64,000 bases of DNA from positions 41,557 through 105,556 of the forward strand of contig JBBQZU010000011.1 in the NCBI GenBank assembly GCA_038207425.1, read 5' to 3'. The translations under genes and the position numbers were made by a program. This DNA comes from JBBQZU01 sp038207425. Its GTDB lineage: Bacteria > Bacteroidota > Bacteroidia > Flavobacteriales_D > Cryomorphaceae. The notes under the pieces are model-generated. The model did not search any database. It saw nothing but the letters and a program-made list of their open reading frames with translations, and had not been told where the DNA came from. Positions 8,384-16,016 of the stretch are shown here, piece by piece; within the stretch, counting starts at the first letter, position 1, and every line of letters begins with the position of its first letter.

Positions 8384-9538
8384 TTACCTGATTCCTCTGG
8401 CCTTTTCGATTTCAACAGCCCTGCTCACGCTTATTTTCTTTCCGTTGTGGAAGGGTACTACGAAGGCATTTGCAATGGCATTTTTACGGACGTATTCATT
8501 GCCCTTGCTCGCTTCAGAATAAGTGAAGAACATACCGGCAAAATAGCGCGCCAGGTCGCCTTTTACCGTTTCGCCCGAAATAGGAAACAAACCGTGGAAG
8601 TTGTTTATATCCACATTCGTTGGATAATATCCCAATTGAATTTTATACACGAGTCCGTCAGGCACTACTTCATTCATAGTAATCTCTTTCGCAGGAGTAG
8701 TTTGTACTTCAAACTTAGAAAGGTGATCGGGCTCGGCGACATTCTTTACCTCATCGAGATACTTACGGTCGAGCAGAAATCTTATTTCCATAATGCGCGC
8801 TGAAGCGTCGAGGAGGGAATTGCTGCTATAATTAATTTCCTTCTGCACATCATCATACCAGGTGCGCAAATGATTTCTTGTTTTTTGGTCAGATGTAACA
8901 GCAATTTCGGCAGTGATTTCAGATGAGAGTTTTTCAAGCCTTGCAATTTCCCCTTCATAATCATTGGAAAAATGCTGGAATGACGTTTCATCGGCTTGAA
9001 GGCGCAAAACCTCTCCAGCAAATGGAAACACACTGTAGCGATCAGCTTCTGAGTCGGGCGCGTCCCTCTCGCCTTTCAGCAGCAGCGATGCATTGAAAAA
9101 ATCCATTACCCCATTGCTGAGGTGGTAGCAGGCTTCACTGCCAAAAAAATGATGCGACTTGATATCGACCATAGGATAAAATCGCCTGAGTATGCTATCG
9201 GCAGCAGCTACCCTTATGTGCCCGTACCGGAGATAATCAACGGCTTCCTTGCCTTGCAGACGCCCAAAAGCAAGAGCGGTATCGCAAAGCATCAGTGAGC
9301 GTTTCACAAAGAAGAGCGCCGTATCGGCAAAGAGCCTGGAGCTGTCAATGGCGCTGATATAGGTGGTGAATTTGGCGTAATGGTACCCTTCCTCAGCGTA
9401 GCGCGCAGCAGCCACCGCTGCATTCTTTGCTCTTGCACCCGGGAAATAATTGCGCTCAATAAAATCCTGACCCCGCACCGAAGAAAGGACCAAAAGTGCA
9501 ACTACCATCAAAACTAGATACCTGAACAGGGCTGCCAT
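8384..9538 (-). CDS. Secreted protein with C-terminal SPOR-like domain
   Basis: A 384-residue exported protein. A signal peptide (FRYLVLMVVALLVLSSVRG) is followed by a helical region with predicted coiled coil around 190-270. A C-terminal region from about 295 (GLVYKIQLGYYP, then FHGLFPISGE and a stretch ending AFVVPFHNGKKI) resembles the SPOR-like repeat seen in many Bacteroidota envelope proteins, which bind cell-wall glycan in the canonical family. The exact role is unknown. It is convergent with ppk, with only 21 bases between them. Confidence 0.6.
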   Translation of the reverse strand: MAALFRYLVLMVVALLVLSSVRGQDFIERNYFPGARAKNAAVAAARYAEEGYHYAKFTTYISAIDSSRLFADTALFFVKRSLMLCDTALAFGRLQGKEAVDYLRYGHIRVAAADSILRRFYPMVDIKSHHFFGSEACYHLSNGVMDFFNASLLLKGERDAPDSEADRYSVFPFAGEVLRLQADETSFQHFSNDYEGEIARLEKLSSEITAEIAVTSDQKTRNHLRTWYDDVQKEINYSSNSLLDASARIMEIRFLLDRKYLDEVKNVAEPDHLSKFEVQTTPAKEITMNEVVPDGLVYKIQLGYYPTNVDINNFHGLFPISGETVKGDLARYFAGMFFTYSEASKGNEYVRKNAIANAFVVPFHNGKKISVSRAVEIEKARGIR

Positions 9539-9665
9539 AAGGCAAGTTTAAGGCATTAAAAATGTGGGTAAGGATAGGTGTGGCGCATATTATCAACAAC
9601 CGTGATCTAACAATTTGGTTAGATTATGCTTGCAGGGCTAAAAATAAAGAAACAGTTTTGAACTT

Positions 9666-10775
9666 GTGAAAAAATGCATACTAAAAATTCTGGTGCTTTC
9701 AGTTGCTGTGATATGCAGTGATGACCTGCATGCCGGCGACCCAAAGGGTGATGCCTGGTTCAAAAAGTACCGCGAATATGAGTCGCAGAAAACCAGTACC
9801 ATCACTAAAAAAGGCGGAGAACCGGTGAAATTCTTCAACGGATTCAGGGTAGGTGGTGGCGCGGGTATGTGCCTTTTTCACGGCGATCTGGTTGACTACA
9901 GTTCCTTTGCTCCGCTCGGTGATTTCAGCACTTACTACAAGTTCGGGTGGCATGCCATGGTGGAGCGAGAAATAAAATTTGGCCTGAACGCCAAAATAAA
10001 TTTCGAAAATGGGAAACTCGCCGGCGGTCGACTGCCGGGTTTACAGAGTTTGCCTGTTACTTTCCAGTCTGAATTCAGCAGCCTTTCGCTTATGGCTTCC
10101 ATTGATCTGCTCGGCACCTTGTTCAGAAAAGCCGACCTGAGCAAAACTAAAACCTATCTGCTTCTAGAAGCAGGAGTAGGTATCACCTGGTTTCGCTCAC
10201 TTTCATTCTGGGACACCGATGACAACAGGGTGCGCGATTTTGTGGGATACACGGTCACTGATTTGACACCTCCCACACAACGGTATACTGCCAAAAGTAA
10301 GGACAAAGCCGCGTCTGCACTCAATATTCCTGTGGGATTTACTTTTGGTTACCGAATCAATTACAAGACAGATGTTACCTTCAACTATACCTTCAACAGC
10401 CTCAATACTGACCGACTCGACACTTGGTCACGCGAGTGGACGGCTGATGATAAGTACTCGTATTTCGGGGTGGGCTTACGGTACAATTTCAACCGCGAGG
10501 AAGATCAGTACCCCGCAAAAAAAAAGAAAGTGCCAAAAAATCAACAAAAAAGTAACGGCGATTCTGAGAAGTGGCGGCTTTTTGGCTCAAGGCAAGATAA
10601 TGCCTTACCGCGAGAAGTGCAGCTTCAAGACCCGGTAACAGCGCGCAAAGCCAAAAGCAATCTGAGCGCAAAAGACGAGGAGCTCGAAGAGATCAGGATG
10701 CGCATGTTTGAGTTACAGCTCAAGTTGTTTCAAATGCAGTACCTGCCCGACCAGCCCGCACCGCCGCAGCGCTGA
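9666..10775 (+). CDS. Outer-membrane beta-barrel protein
   Basis: A 369-residue protein starting at GTG (9666), since no in-frame ATG precedes the signal peptide KKCILKILVLSVAVIC. After the signal comes a barrel-like region with alternating strands (FRVGGGAGMCLFHGDL at about 60, YFGVGLRYNFNREED at about 270) and aromatic strand ends. A lysine/glutamine-rich tail with a short coiled coil (ELEEIRMRMFELQLKLFQ) follows. It is not assignable to a named family. The stop abuts the stop of the convergent Wzi-like gene. Confidence 0.6.
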   Translation: MKKCILKILVLSVAVICSDDLHAGDPKGDAWFKKYREYESQKTSTITKKGGEPVKFFNGFRVGGGAGMCLFHGDLVDYSSFAPLGDFSTYYKFGWHAMVEREIKFGLNAKINFENGKLAGGRLPGLQSLPVTFQSEFSSLSLMASIDLLGTLFRKADLSKTKTYLLLEAGVGITWFRSLSFWDTDDNRVRDFVGYTVTDLTPPTQRYTAKSKDKAASALNIPVGFTFGYRINYKTDVTFNYTFNSLNTDRLDTWSREWTADDKYSYFGVGLRYNFNREEDQYPAKKKKVPKNQQKSNGDSEKWRLFGSRQDNALPREVQLQDPVTARKAKSNLSAKDEELEEIRMRMFELQLKLFQMQYLPDQPAPPQR

Positions 10776-12380
10776 TTACCACCCCACCCTGAAACCCGCT
10801 TCAACTGAGGCAACATTTCCCGAAAGGAAAGACGGTACATAAATCTCCGGGCCTTTGCTTCGCTGCCATGATCCTGACATGAACAGCACAGCCCCATTGG
10901 ATACCTCCCACTCCACGTCTAGGCGGGCGCCCTGCTGCTCCCACATCACAGTTTCCATAAATTTGAGACCTGTTACATTGGCATTCCCTTGTATGATTTC
11001 ATACTCATGTTCGGTACCTTTTCTGCTCAGCCATACTCCGGCTTTCGCCGAAAGGGTGCGCCATGGCCTCCACGTAGCTGCAAGGTATAATTCGTCCGCA
11101 TTTTCACCCATGTAGTGCCCTAGGTTATAATCGTTGGAAGCAAAAGTGGTAGAAGCAATCTGATGGCGGTACGTCCAAGGTGCAGTGCGGGTATACTCTG
11201 TAGTGAGATGCACATTGGGCAGGGCATTGAACCAGGTGGCACCGAGCTTTGCGCTCCATATATTGGTATGGTTATCGGCATTCCACATATTGCCAATATT
11301 TAGCTCGTCCATGAAAAGCGACGCGAAAAAATGAACCTTTCTAAGGCTGCGCACACTTACGTCAAAATAGAGTTGAGAATTTTGCCCCAGCTCGCTGCTG
11401 CCTGTGCTCGAGTAGGTATGGTCAACAGATTTGAAAATCATAAAAGGTATCAAGTAAGCAGGCTGCAAGCCATCATCGCTGTAAATTATAGAGTTGCCGG
11501 CAGTGAAATCCACCTTCCAGCGGGTTTTTATGGTCACAAAATTGGCAGCGAGATTTTTATTGGTCATCACTTTGCGCGCACCCACAGGTGTAAGGTAGCT
11601 GCGGGCACTATCCAGTTGTTCTGACACAAGCCAGCCGTGCTTGTATTGAAAATCGAGCCATTGCCAAGGGTATATGCGCAGGTACAAGAAAGCGTACGAG
11701 GGCGCCCTCCCGGAAAATATATTGGCATGTCGCTGCGTATTGCCCCAGGTATAGCGGTCCTTCACCAACGAAATATCACCCCACCGCCACTGAAAGCTGA
11801 TGCCGCCTATGGCTTCATTATAATCATTGCGGCCTTCATTGACGATGGTTTTATAATTCTGCCCTTCCAATGGCGTGAGGTGCTGTGGCAGCGAGAGGCT
11901 TTCACTTACCGTATTGTCGCGTATTGAGCCATACATACCCACTTTGCCTGCTGTTGCGAAGAATTCGGCACCGATGCGGGTATGCACAAGGGCACCATTT
12001 TCATTTGCCGTCAGGCTTCCTCCAATAATTGGATTTACCGTAAGGGCGAATATGGAGTCGCTACGATAAAGCAGGTCTAGCCGGTGATCCCAATCGCGAC
12101 CTATCTGCAATTCCTTGCCGTAATCGCGGAGAAAAAAGTCGAGTTGTTCGAGCTGTCTTTTATTCAGGTTTGAGCGGTGGTTTTGGATTGAATCGAGCTG
12201 TGCGGCTATAAAAGTTCGGGCAAATGGCTTTGCAAAAGTATTGATGCGGATATGGCCTTCGGCAGCCATTTCATCCAGATAGGCGTAGACGGTGTTCTTG
12301 TAGGGCTCAAAAACCACCTGAGCCACGCCATTTCCCGAAAGGAAGGTGATGATAAAAGCCGCCCCGAGATAGCGCCACAT
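10776..12380 (-). CDS. Capsule assembly Wzi-like outer-membrane protein
   Basis: A 534-residue exported beta-barrel of the Wzi family, outer-membrane lectin-like proteins that attach or assemble capsular polysaccharide in enterobacteria. The signal peptide ends near GNGVAQ. The segment RDWDHRLDLLYRSDSIFALTVNP and repeated amphipathic strands through to the terminal aromatic-rich strand AGFRVGW fit the family. The ATG overlaps the TGA of the sugar transferase upstream (TGATG), so the two are probably translated from one message. This marks one end of the polysaccharide region. Confidence 0.75.
   Translation of the reverse strand: MWRYLGAAFIITFLSGNGVAQVVFEPYKNTVYAYLDEMAAEGHIRINTFAKPFARTFIAAQLDSIQNHRSNLNKRQLEQLDFFLRDYGKELQIGRDWDHRLDLLYRSDSIFALTVNPIIGGSLTANENGALVHTRIGAEFFATAGKVGMYGSIRDNTVSESLSLPQHLTPLEGQNYKTIVNEGRNDYNEAIGGISFQWRWGDISLVKDRYTWGNTQRHANIFSGRAPSYAFLYLRIYPWQWLDFQYKHGWLVSEQLDSARSYLTPVGARKVMTNKNLAANFVTIKTRWKVDFTAGNSIIYSDDGLQPAYLIPFMIFKSVDHTYSSTGSSELGQNSQLYFDVSVRSLRKVHFFASLFMDELNIGNMWNADNHTNIWSAKLGATWFNALPNVHLTTEYTRTAPWTYRHQIASTTFASNDYNLGHYMGENADELYLAATWRPWRTLSAKAGVWLSRKGTEHEYEIIQGNANVTGLKFMETVMWEQQGARLDVEWEVSNGAVLFMSGSWQRSKGPEIYVPSFLSGNVASVEAGFRVGW
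10815..10827 (+). repeat. Related word ATTTCCCGAAAGG
   Basis: This G-to-C variant of the dispersed word also occurs at 12330-12342 and, reversed, at 15177-15189. The first two copies share CATTTCCCGAAAGGAA. Confidence 0.5.
11040..11055 (+). repeat. Palindromic word GGCTTTCGCCGAAAGG, copy 1
   Basis: Contains the inverted pair CTTTCG/CGAAAG. It lies within the Wzi-like gene. Confidence 0.5.
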
Positions 12381-13432
12381 CAGTGGCTGCGGGCTTTTTT
12401 AAGTACAATATTGCTGAAAGCCCTCATACAGTACTGGAAATCGGTGGTAAAAGGATCGCGCACGTACGAGGCAATATAGCGCTGCTCTGAGGCCATGATT
12501 TCTTCTATATTTGCTGGCATATCGGCATAAAATGGCGGGATAAGCCCGGGCTTGCCTTGAACGCGCAGCGTAGCATGCTCAGGAGAGTACAGGCTAAGGT
12601 AATGTGCACTAAGCGGGCGCACGCCTACCAGCTTAAGGTCACCGCGAAGTATGTTCCAGATCATGGGTATTTCATCGATCCAAAAGCGGCGCATCCACCT
12701 GCCCCACTTAGTAATGCGGAAATCGTTGCAAAACTTCCCGCCCGCCTGCAAACTATGCTGCTCAAAAACGTAAGCTTGGATATACTGAGCATAAGGGTGC
12801 ATGGTGCGAAACTTATACACCGTAATGGGATTGCTGTGGTACCCTATTCGCTGTATACGCAGAAATATACCTGTACTGGGCTCAGGTTCCGCAAGTGGAA
12901 TGCCCACCTTACGTGCTTTGAAGTGTAGCATATTGTTGATTTCGCGCACATCGTCAATCTTGAACCCGCAATAAACCAACCTTCCCAGCACTTCACTTTT
13001 AGAGAGCGCCCGGTTGCGGCCATTGGTAAGGAAAAGGTAAAATTGCTTGGTGTATTTAAACTTTGGAAATACCCGCTTAAAAATAAAGTCAAGGGCGTAA
13101 TAAATCAGGTTAAACAACTTCCAGTACTTCCGGAAGAGCCGGTCGCGGCGTTGCTCAAGGGTTTCAACACAACCGGTAAAAGTGCCCCCATCGGCGAGCT
13201 TTTCATTTACCTTTCGAAAAAAGCGGTTGATGCCCCGGATATCATTCACCCGGTGCAGATTTACAAAATGGTGAAGGGATCCTTGGCGGTGTTTTTCCAG
13301 ATTAAAACTATCGGTAGTGCGCAGCACTTCGATGCGCTCAACTTTATGCTCGATCAGGGGGGCAAGGAATTCCAGCAGCGCACTGCCCTTTATTCCAGGT
13401 AATTTTTCTACTTCGGTTGCAATCAGAACCAT
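12380..13432 (-). CDS. Sugar transferase (initiating glycosyl-phosphotransferase family) with soluble N-terminal domain
   Basis: The C-terminal half (about 185-335) has the bacterial sugar transferase signature: YKFRTMH, DFRITKWGRWMRRFWIDEIPM, ILRGDLKLVGVRPL and GKPGLIPPFYA. These enzymes transfer sugar phosphate to undecaprenyl phosphate to start polysaccharide repeat units. Unlike WbaP/WcaJ proteins it lacks a polytopic membrane N terminus. Residues 1-170 look like a degenerate methyltransferase-type domain (FFRKVNEKLADGGTFTGCVE). The family's catalytic Asp-Glu pair is represented by DE in WIDEIPM. Confidence 0.8.
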   Translation of the reverse strand: MVLIATEVEKLPGIKGSALLEFLAPLIEHKVERIEVLRTTDSFNLEKHRQGSLHHFVNLHRVNDIRGINRFFRKVNEKLADGGTFTGCVETLEQRRDRLFRKYWKLFNLIYYALDFIFKRVFPKFKYTKQFYLFLTNGRNRALSKSEVLGRLVYCGFKIDDVREINNMLHFKARKVGIPLAEPEPSTGIFLRIQRIGYHSNPITVYKFRTMHPYAQYIQAYVFEQHSLQAGGKFCNDFRITKWGRWMRRFWIDEIPMIWNILRGDLKLVGVRPLSAHYLSLYSPEHATLRVQGKPGLIPPFYADMPANIEEIMASEQRYIASYVRDPFTTDFQYCMRAFSNIVLKKARSH

Positions 13433-13511
13433 CCTTTGCCTTTACACCCTAAAACTAATGGGAGTAAAGGAGTGAATCTCACAAGTGCGATTTCAATTAT
13501 AAACAAAGAAA

Positions 13512-14570
13512 TCAACCGTTTCTGCGGGCGAGTGCCTCGAATGTTTCTACCCAGAAAGGCGTAACATCTATGGTATTGGCAAGCATTACTTCGCGGCGCT
13601 GCTGCCATAGCATTTTAATGTTACCATCTGATGCCCAGCTTTTTGCCAAGGCAAGCAGCTCATCGGGATTTCCGCTTTTGATGCCTTTTGTGAGCTTATA
13701 CCTGTGTTCAAGTTCTTCGAGATAGCTCAATTCGCCCACAAAATCGTTGAAGCGTATAGCCGGCACACCGAGCACAGCAGCCTCAGCGGCCATTGTTTGC
13801 GAATCGCCGATGTAGAGCGATGCATGAGCCAGCACGTGGTGCATCTCCGCAGGGTGCACATTCAGCCTGTATGGCTCGAGCCTTTCGGCAAATGGCCGCT
13901 CAGATGTGATACATACTTTGCCGTAAGGCGATAGCTCACCGATAAGCTTCAGGGCCAGGTTATCGTCAATACCCTTCCTGCCGGCATCATGGTGGGCGTG
14001 AAGGGAAGCAAATCTGATGATGAAATATTTCCGGGTACCGCGGAGGGTTTCAGGGAGGTCATCGAAGGTGCTTTGAAAAAGTTTGGGATGCAGGTATGCC
14101 AGCTCGTGGTAGCCCTCGTATCCAATTTTTTTGTGGTTTGCAGGGCTTTGATCACAGCAGTTGGGAGCGAGAATGGCCGTGGCATAGGGAAAGCCATATT
14201 TAGCCATAAGCGGTATGGCTTTGCTGTCATCTTCGTTGATGATTACCGAAAGTATGCCTGTTAGCTTGCCAATATGTGCAATCACCAAATCGGTGCCGGC
14301 CATAAGGTTTGGCTTGAAAGCACGCACTATTCTCAGCATGGTAATTTCGCGTGCTGCGATATTTGCCACAAGGCCAAGCCGGCCCTTTGGCTTTCGCTCC
14401 GGCAGTTTTACCACATCCCAGTTTTCGCAGTCTATCAGGTCAAAGAGTACATCTTTTCCCCTTGCCACAACTTTTACTGTATGGCCATTTGCCGTAAGGA
14501 TACGCACGCTGTGCTTCAGGTTGTGATAGTGGGCGGGATGGCCGAGGTAGAAGAGGAATTTATGCAGCAT
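13512..14570 (-). CDS. DUF354-family glycosyltransferase-like protein (GT-B fold)
   Basis: A 352-residue protein resembling DUF354, a family related to UDP-GlcNAc epimerase/GT-B enzymes in archaeal and bacterial polysaccharide loci. It starts FLFYLGHPAHYHNLKHSVRIL, typical for the family. It has a central ILAPNCCD and a C-terminal donor-site-like stretch SLYIGDSQTMAAEAAVLGVP. No membrane segment is predicted. It is in the same orientation as the neighbouring sugar transferase, 79 bases apart. The substrate is unknown. Confidence 0.7.
   Translation of the reverse strand: MLHKFLFYLGHPAHYHNLKHSVRILTANGHTVKVVARGKDVLFDLIDCENWDVVKLPERKPKGRLGLVANIAAREITMLRIVRAFKPNLMAGTDLVIAHIGKLTGILSVIINEDDSKAIPLMAKYGFPYATAILAPNCCDQSPANHKKIGYEGYHELAYLHPKLFQSTFDDLPETLRGTRKYFIIRFASLHAHHDAGRKGIDDNLALKLIGELSPYGKVCITSERPFAERLEPYRLNVHPAEMHHVLAHASLYIGDSQTMAAEAAVLGVPAIRFNDFVGELSYLEELEHRYKLTKGIKSGNPDELLALAKSWASDGNIKMLWQQRREVMLANTIDVTPFWVETFEALARRNG
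13881..13893 (-). repeat. Exact copy of the dispersed word ATTTGCCGWAAGG
   Basis: Minus-strand ATTTGCCGAAAGG within the DUF354-like gene, read TTT-GCC-GAA-AGG (Phe-Ala-Glu-Arg). Confidence 0.7.
14487..14499 (+). repeat. Exact copy of the dispersed word ATTTGCCGWAAGG
   Basis: Near the 5' end of the same DUF354-like gene, but in the opposite orientation to the copy at 13881, read as Leu-Thr-Ala-Asn. Confidence 0.7.
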
Positions 14571-14645
14571 GGTGCTGACAAATTAAGGCTATTGGGTTAG
14601 ATATGCGAAATGCAACAAATTTGTCATTGACCACAAAAGAGTATC

Positions 14646-14713
14646 AGATTTGCACGATTAAATTGAATTAATCCTGCAAATCTATTACTCGACTAACAGA
14701 TATGCAGGATTAA
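14646..14713. repeat. Intergenic inverted repeat plus third copy
   Basis: AGATTTGCACGATTAA (14646-14661) and TTAATCCTGCAAATCT (14668-14683) form a 16-base inverted repeat with one mismatch around ATTGAA. A third unit, AGATATGCAGGATTAA (14698-14713), follows in direct orientation. The block fills the gap between the DUF354-like gene and the toroid-fold gene. It looks like a REP-type intergenic element or a multi-site operator. Confidence 0.65.
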
Positions 14714-14831
14714 AATTTCAAGAAGGTAATTTGAACGCGAAGGTGCTTTTATTTACCAGTTAAGCAAATGTCCAGATTCTTAAGGGAGATTTTATGAATC
14801 GCGAGCCCTTCTGCAATATGAATTGAGCCAT

Positions 14832-16016
14832 CTATTTCTCAGTCAGGCCTATCACATTGGCCATAGCCAGAAACATCCATGCATTGCCCCAGCGCATATA
14901 TACGGTACGGTCAATAAAATACCTGTGCCTGCGGTAAAAAAACCCTCCCCGTGATGATTGAAAATGGTCAATGCTATAGAGCAGTATCAATTTTGCCATG
15001 GTATCAGCGCGGGGGCTGCCATTGTAGTTATGGTACCTTATGGCTGTGAGTATGCCTTGCGCCTGGTGGTGTATATCGGCGGGATATTCCGTTGGCAACC
15101 TCCATTTGGCGCGACCAGAAGCATCAAACTGGCACTCCCTGTAAAATTCGAATCCTTCCTGCAGTGCACGCTCTACCCTTTCGGGAAATTCGCCGAGACT
15201 TTGCGATATGCTCAAAATGCTGTCGAGCACAAAACCCTGGTGAAAATCAATCTGCACGCGCTGCTTTCCAGTAATTAAATCTTCACTGTAGTTCCAGCTT
15301 CCATCGCTTTTCTGACGCGATAGTACTGTGTGCAGCGCCTTGCGGGCAATGGTAGCATAGGTTTGCTGCCCGGTATGCGCGCAGGTGAGTGCGTACGTTT
15401 GCGCGGCAAGCAGCGATGCATTGTAGCAAAAATCGGGTTTCACAGTGCTATAGCTGATGGCGTAGAAATCATTCTTCTCCGTATGTGCGAGGGCTTCGCT
15501 CAGAAAAAGGCATACCTGCTCCAAGGCTGCAAGAGCGCGTGGGTCGCCATAAGTTCTGTAATATGCATCGAGGCCTTGCGCTACAAATCCGCTTACTACC
15601 GAGGTGGGCGACCACGCCGGCAGGTACTTCTCAGGACTCGCCCAGGGAAAGGGATAACCCCAGCACAACCCGGGCATATCGGGGGTGCGAAGTTCAAGCA
15701 GTTTCTCAAAAAGCCAGAGGCACTTCATACGGTTTGTTTCGCTCTTCGGCAAAAGACTGTACCCGCTAAGAAATAGTCCGAGTGCTTTGGGATTCCACAT
15801 TTTAGGCACACCCAAAAGCTTTCTGAAATTAAACGGAAGGCGCTTGGCAACTTGTATAGCGATAATAGGCGGCCATTTGCCCATTTTCCGAAAGGGCACA
15901 AAGCCGGTGAGCACGTCATACGGATCGTAGCCTTTGTACTTTGCTTTTGACACGCGGGCTTCGAGCAAGTTGAACGATCTTTTGATCCCGATCAGTTCGC
16001 CTCCGGTAAGGTCCAT
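14832..16016 (-). CDS. Alpha-toroid (six-hairpin-like) protein of polysaccharide loci
   Basis: A 394-residue soluble protein without signal peptide. Its repeated helical pairs and aromatic motifs (LCWGYPFPWASPEKYLPAWS, DGSWNYSED, QIDFHQGFVLDSI, GGFFYRRHRYFIDRTVYMRW) are typical of an alpha/alpha toroid, as in terpene-cyclase-like and glycan-processing families. The function is not established; database names for such proteins vary and are unreliable. Its start overlaps the end of the bi-domain dehydrogenase upstream by 25 bases, so the two are almost certainly co-transcribed and work in the same pathway. Confidence 0.55.
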   Translation of the reverse strand: MDLTGGELIGIKRSFNLLEARVSKAKYKGYDPYDVLTGFVPFRKMGKWPPIIAIQVAKRLPFNFRKLLGVPKMWNPKALGLFLSGYSLLPKSETNRMKCLWLFEKLLELRTPDMPGLCWGYPFPWASPEKYLPAWSPTSVVSGFVAQGLDAYYRTYGDPRALAALEQVCLFLSEALAHTEKNDFYAISYSTVKPDFCYNASLLAAQTYALTCAHTGQQTYATIARKALHTVLSRQKSDGSWNYSEDLITGKQRVQIDFHQGFVLDSILSISQSLGEFPERVERALQEGFEFYRECQFDASGRAKWRLPTEYPADIHHQAQGILTAIRYHNYNGSPRADTMAKLILLYSIDHFQSSRGGFFYRRHRYFIDRTVYMRWGNAWMFLAMANVIGLTEK

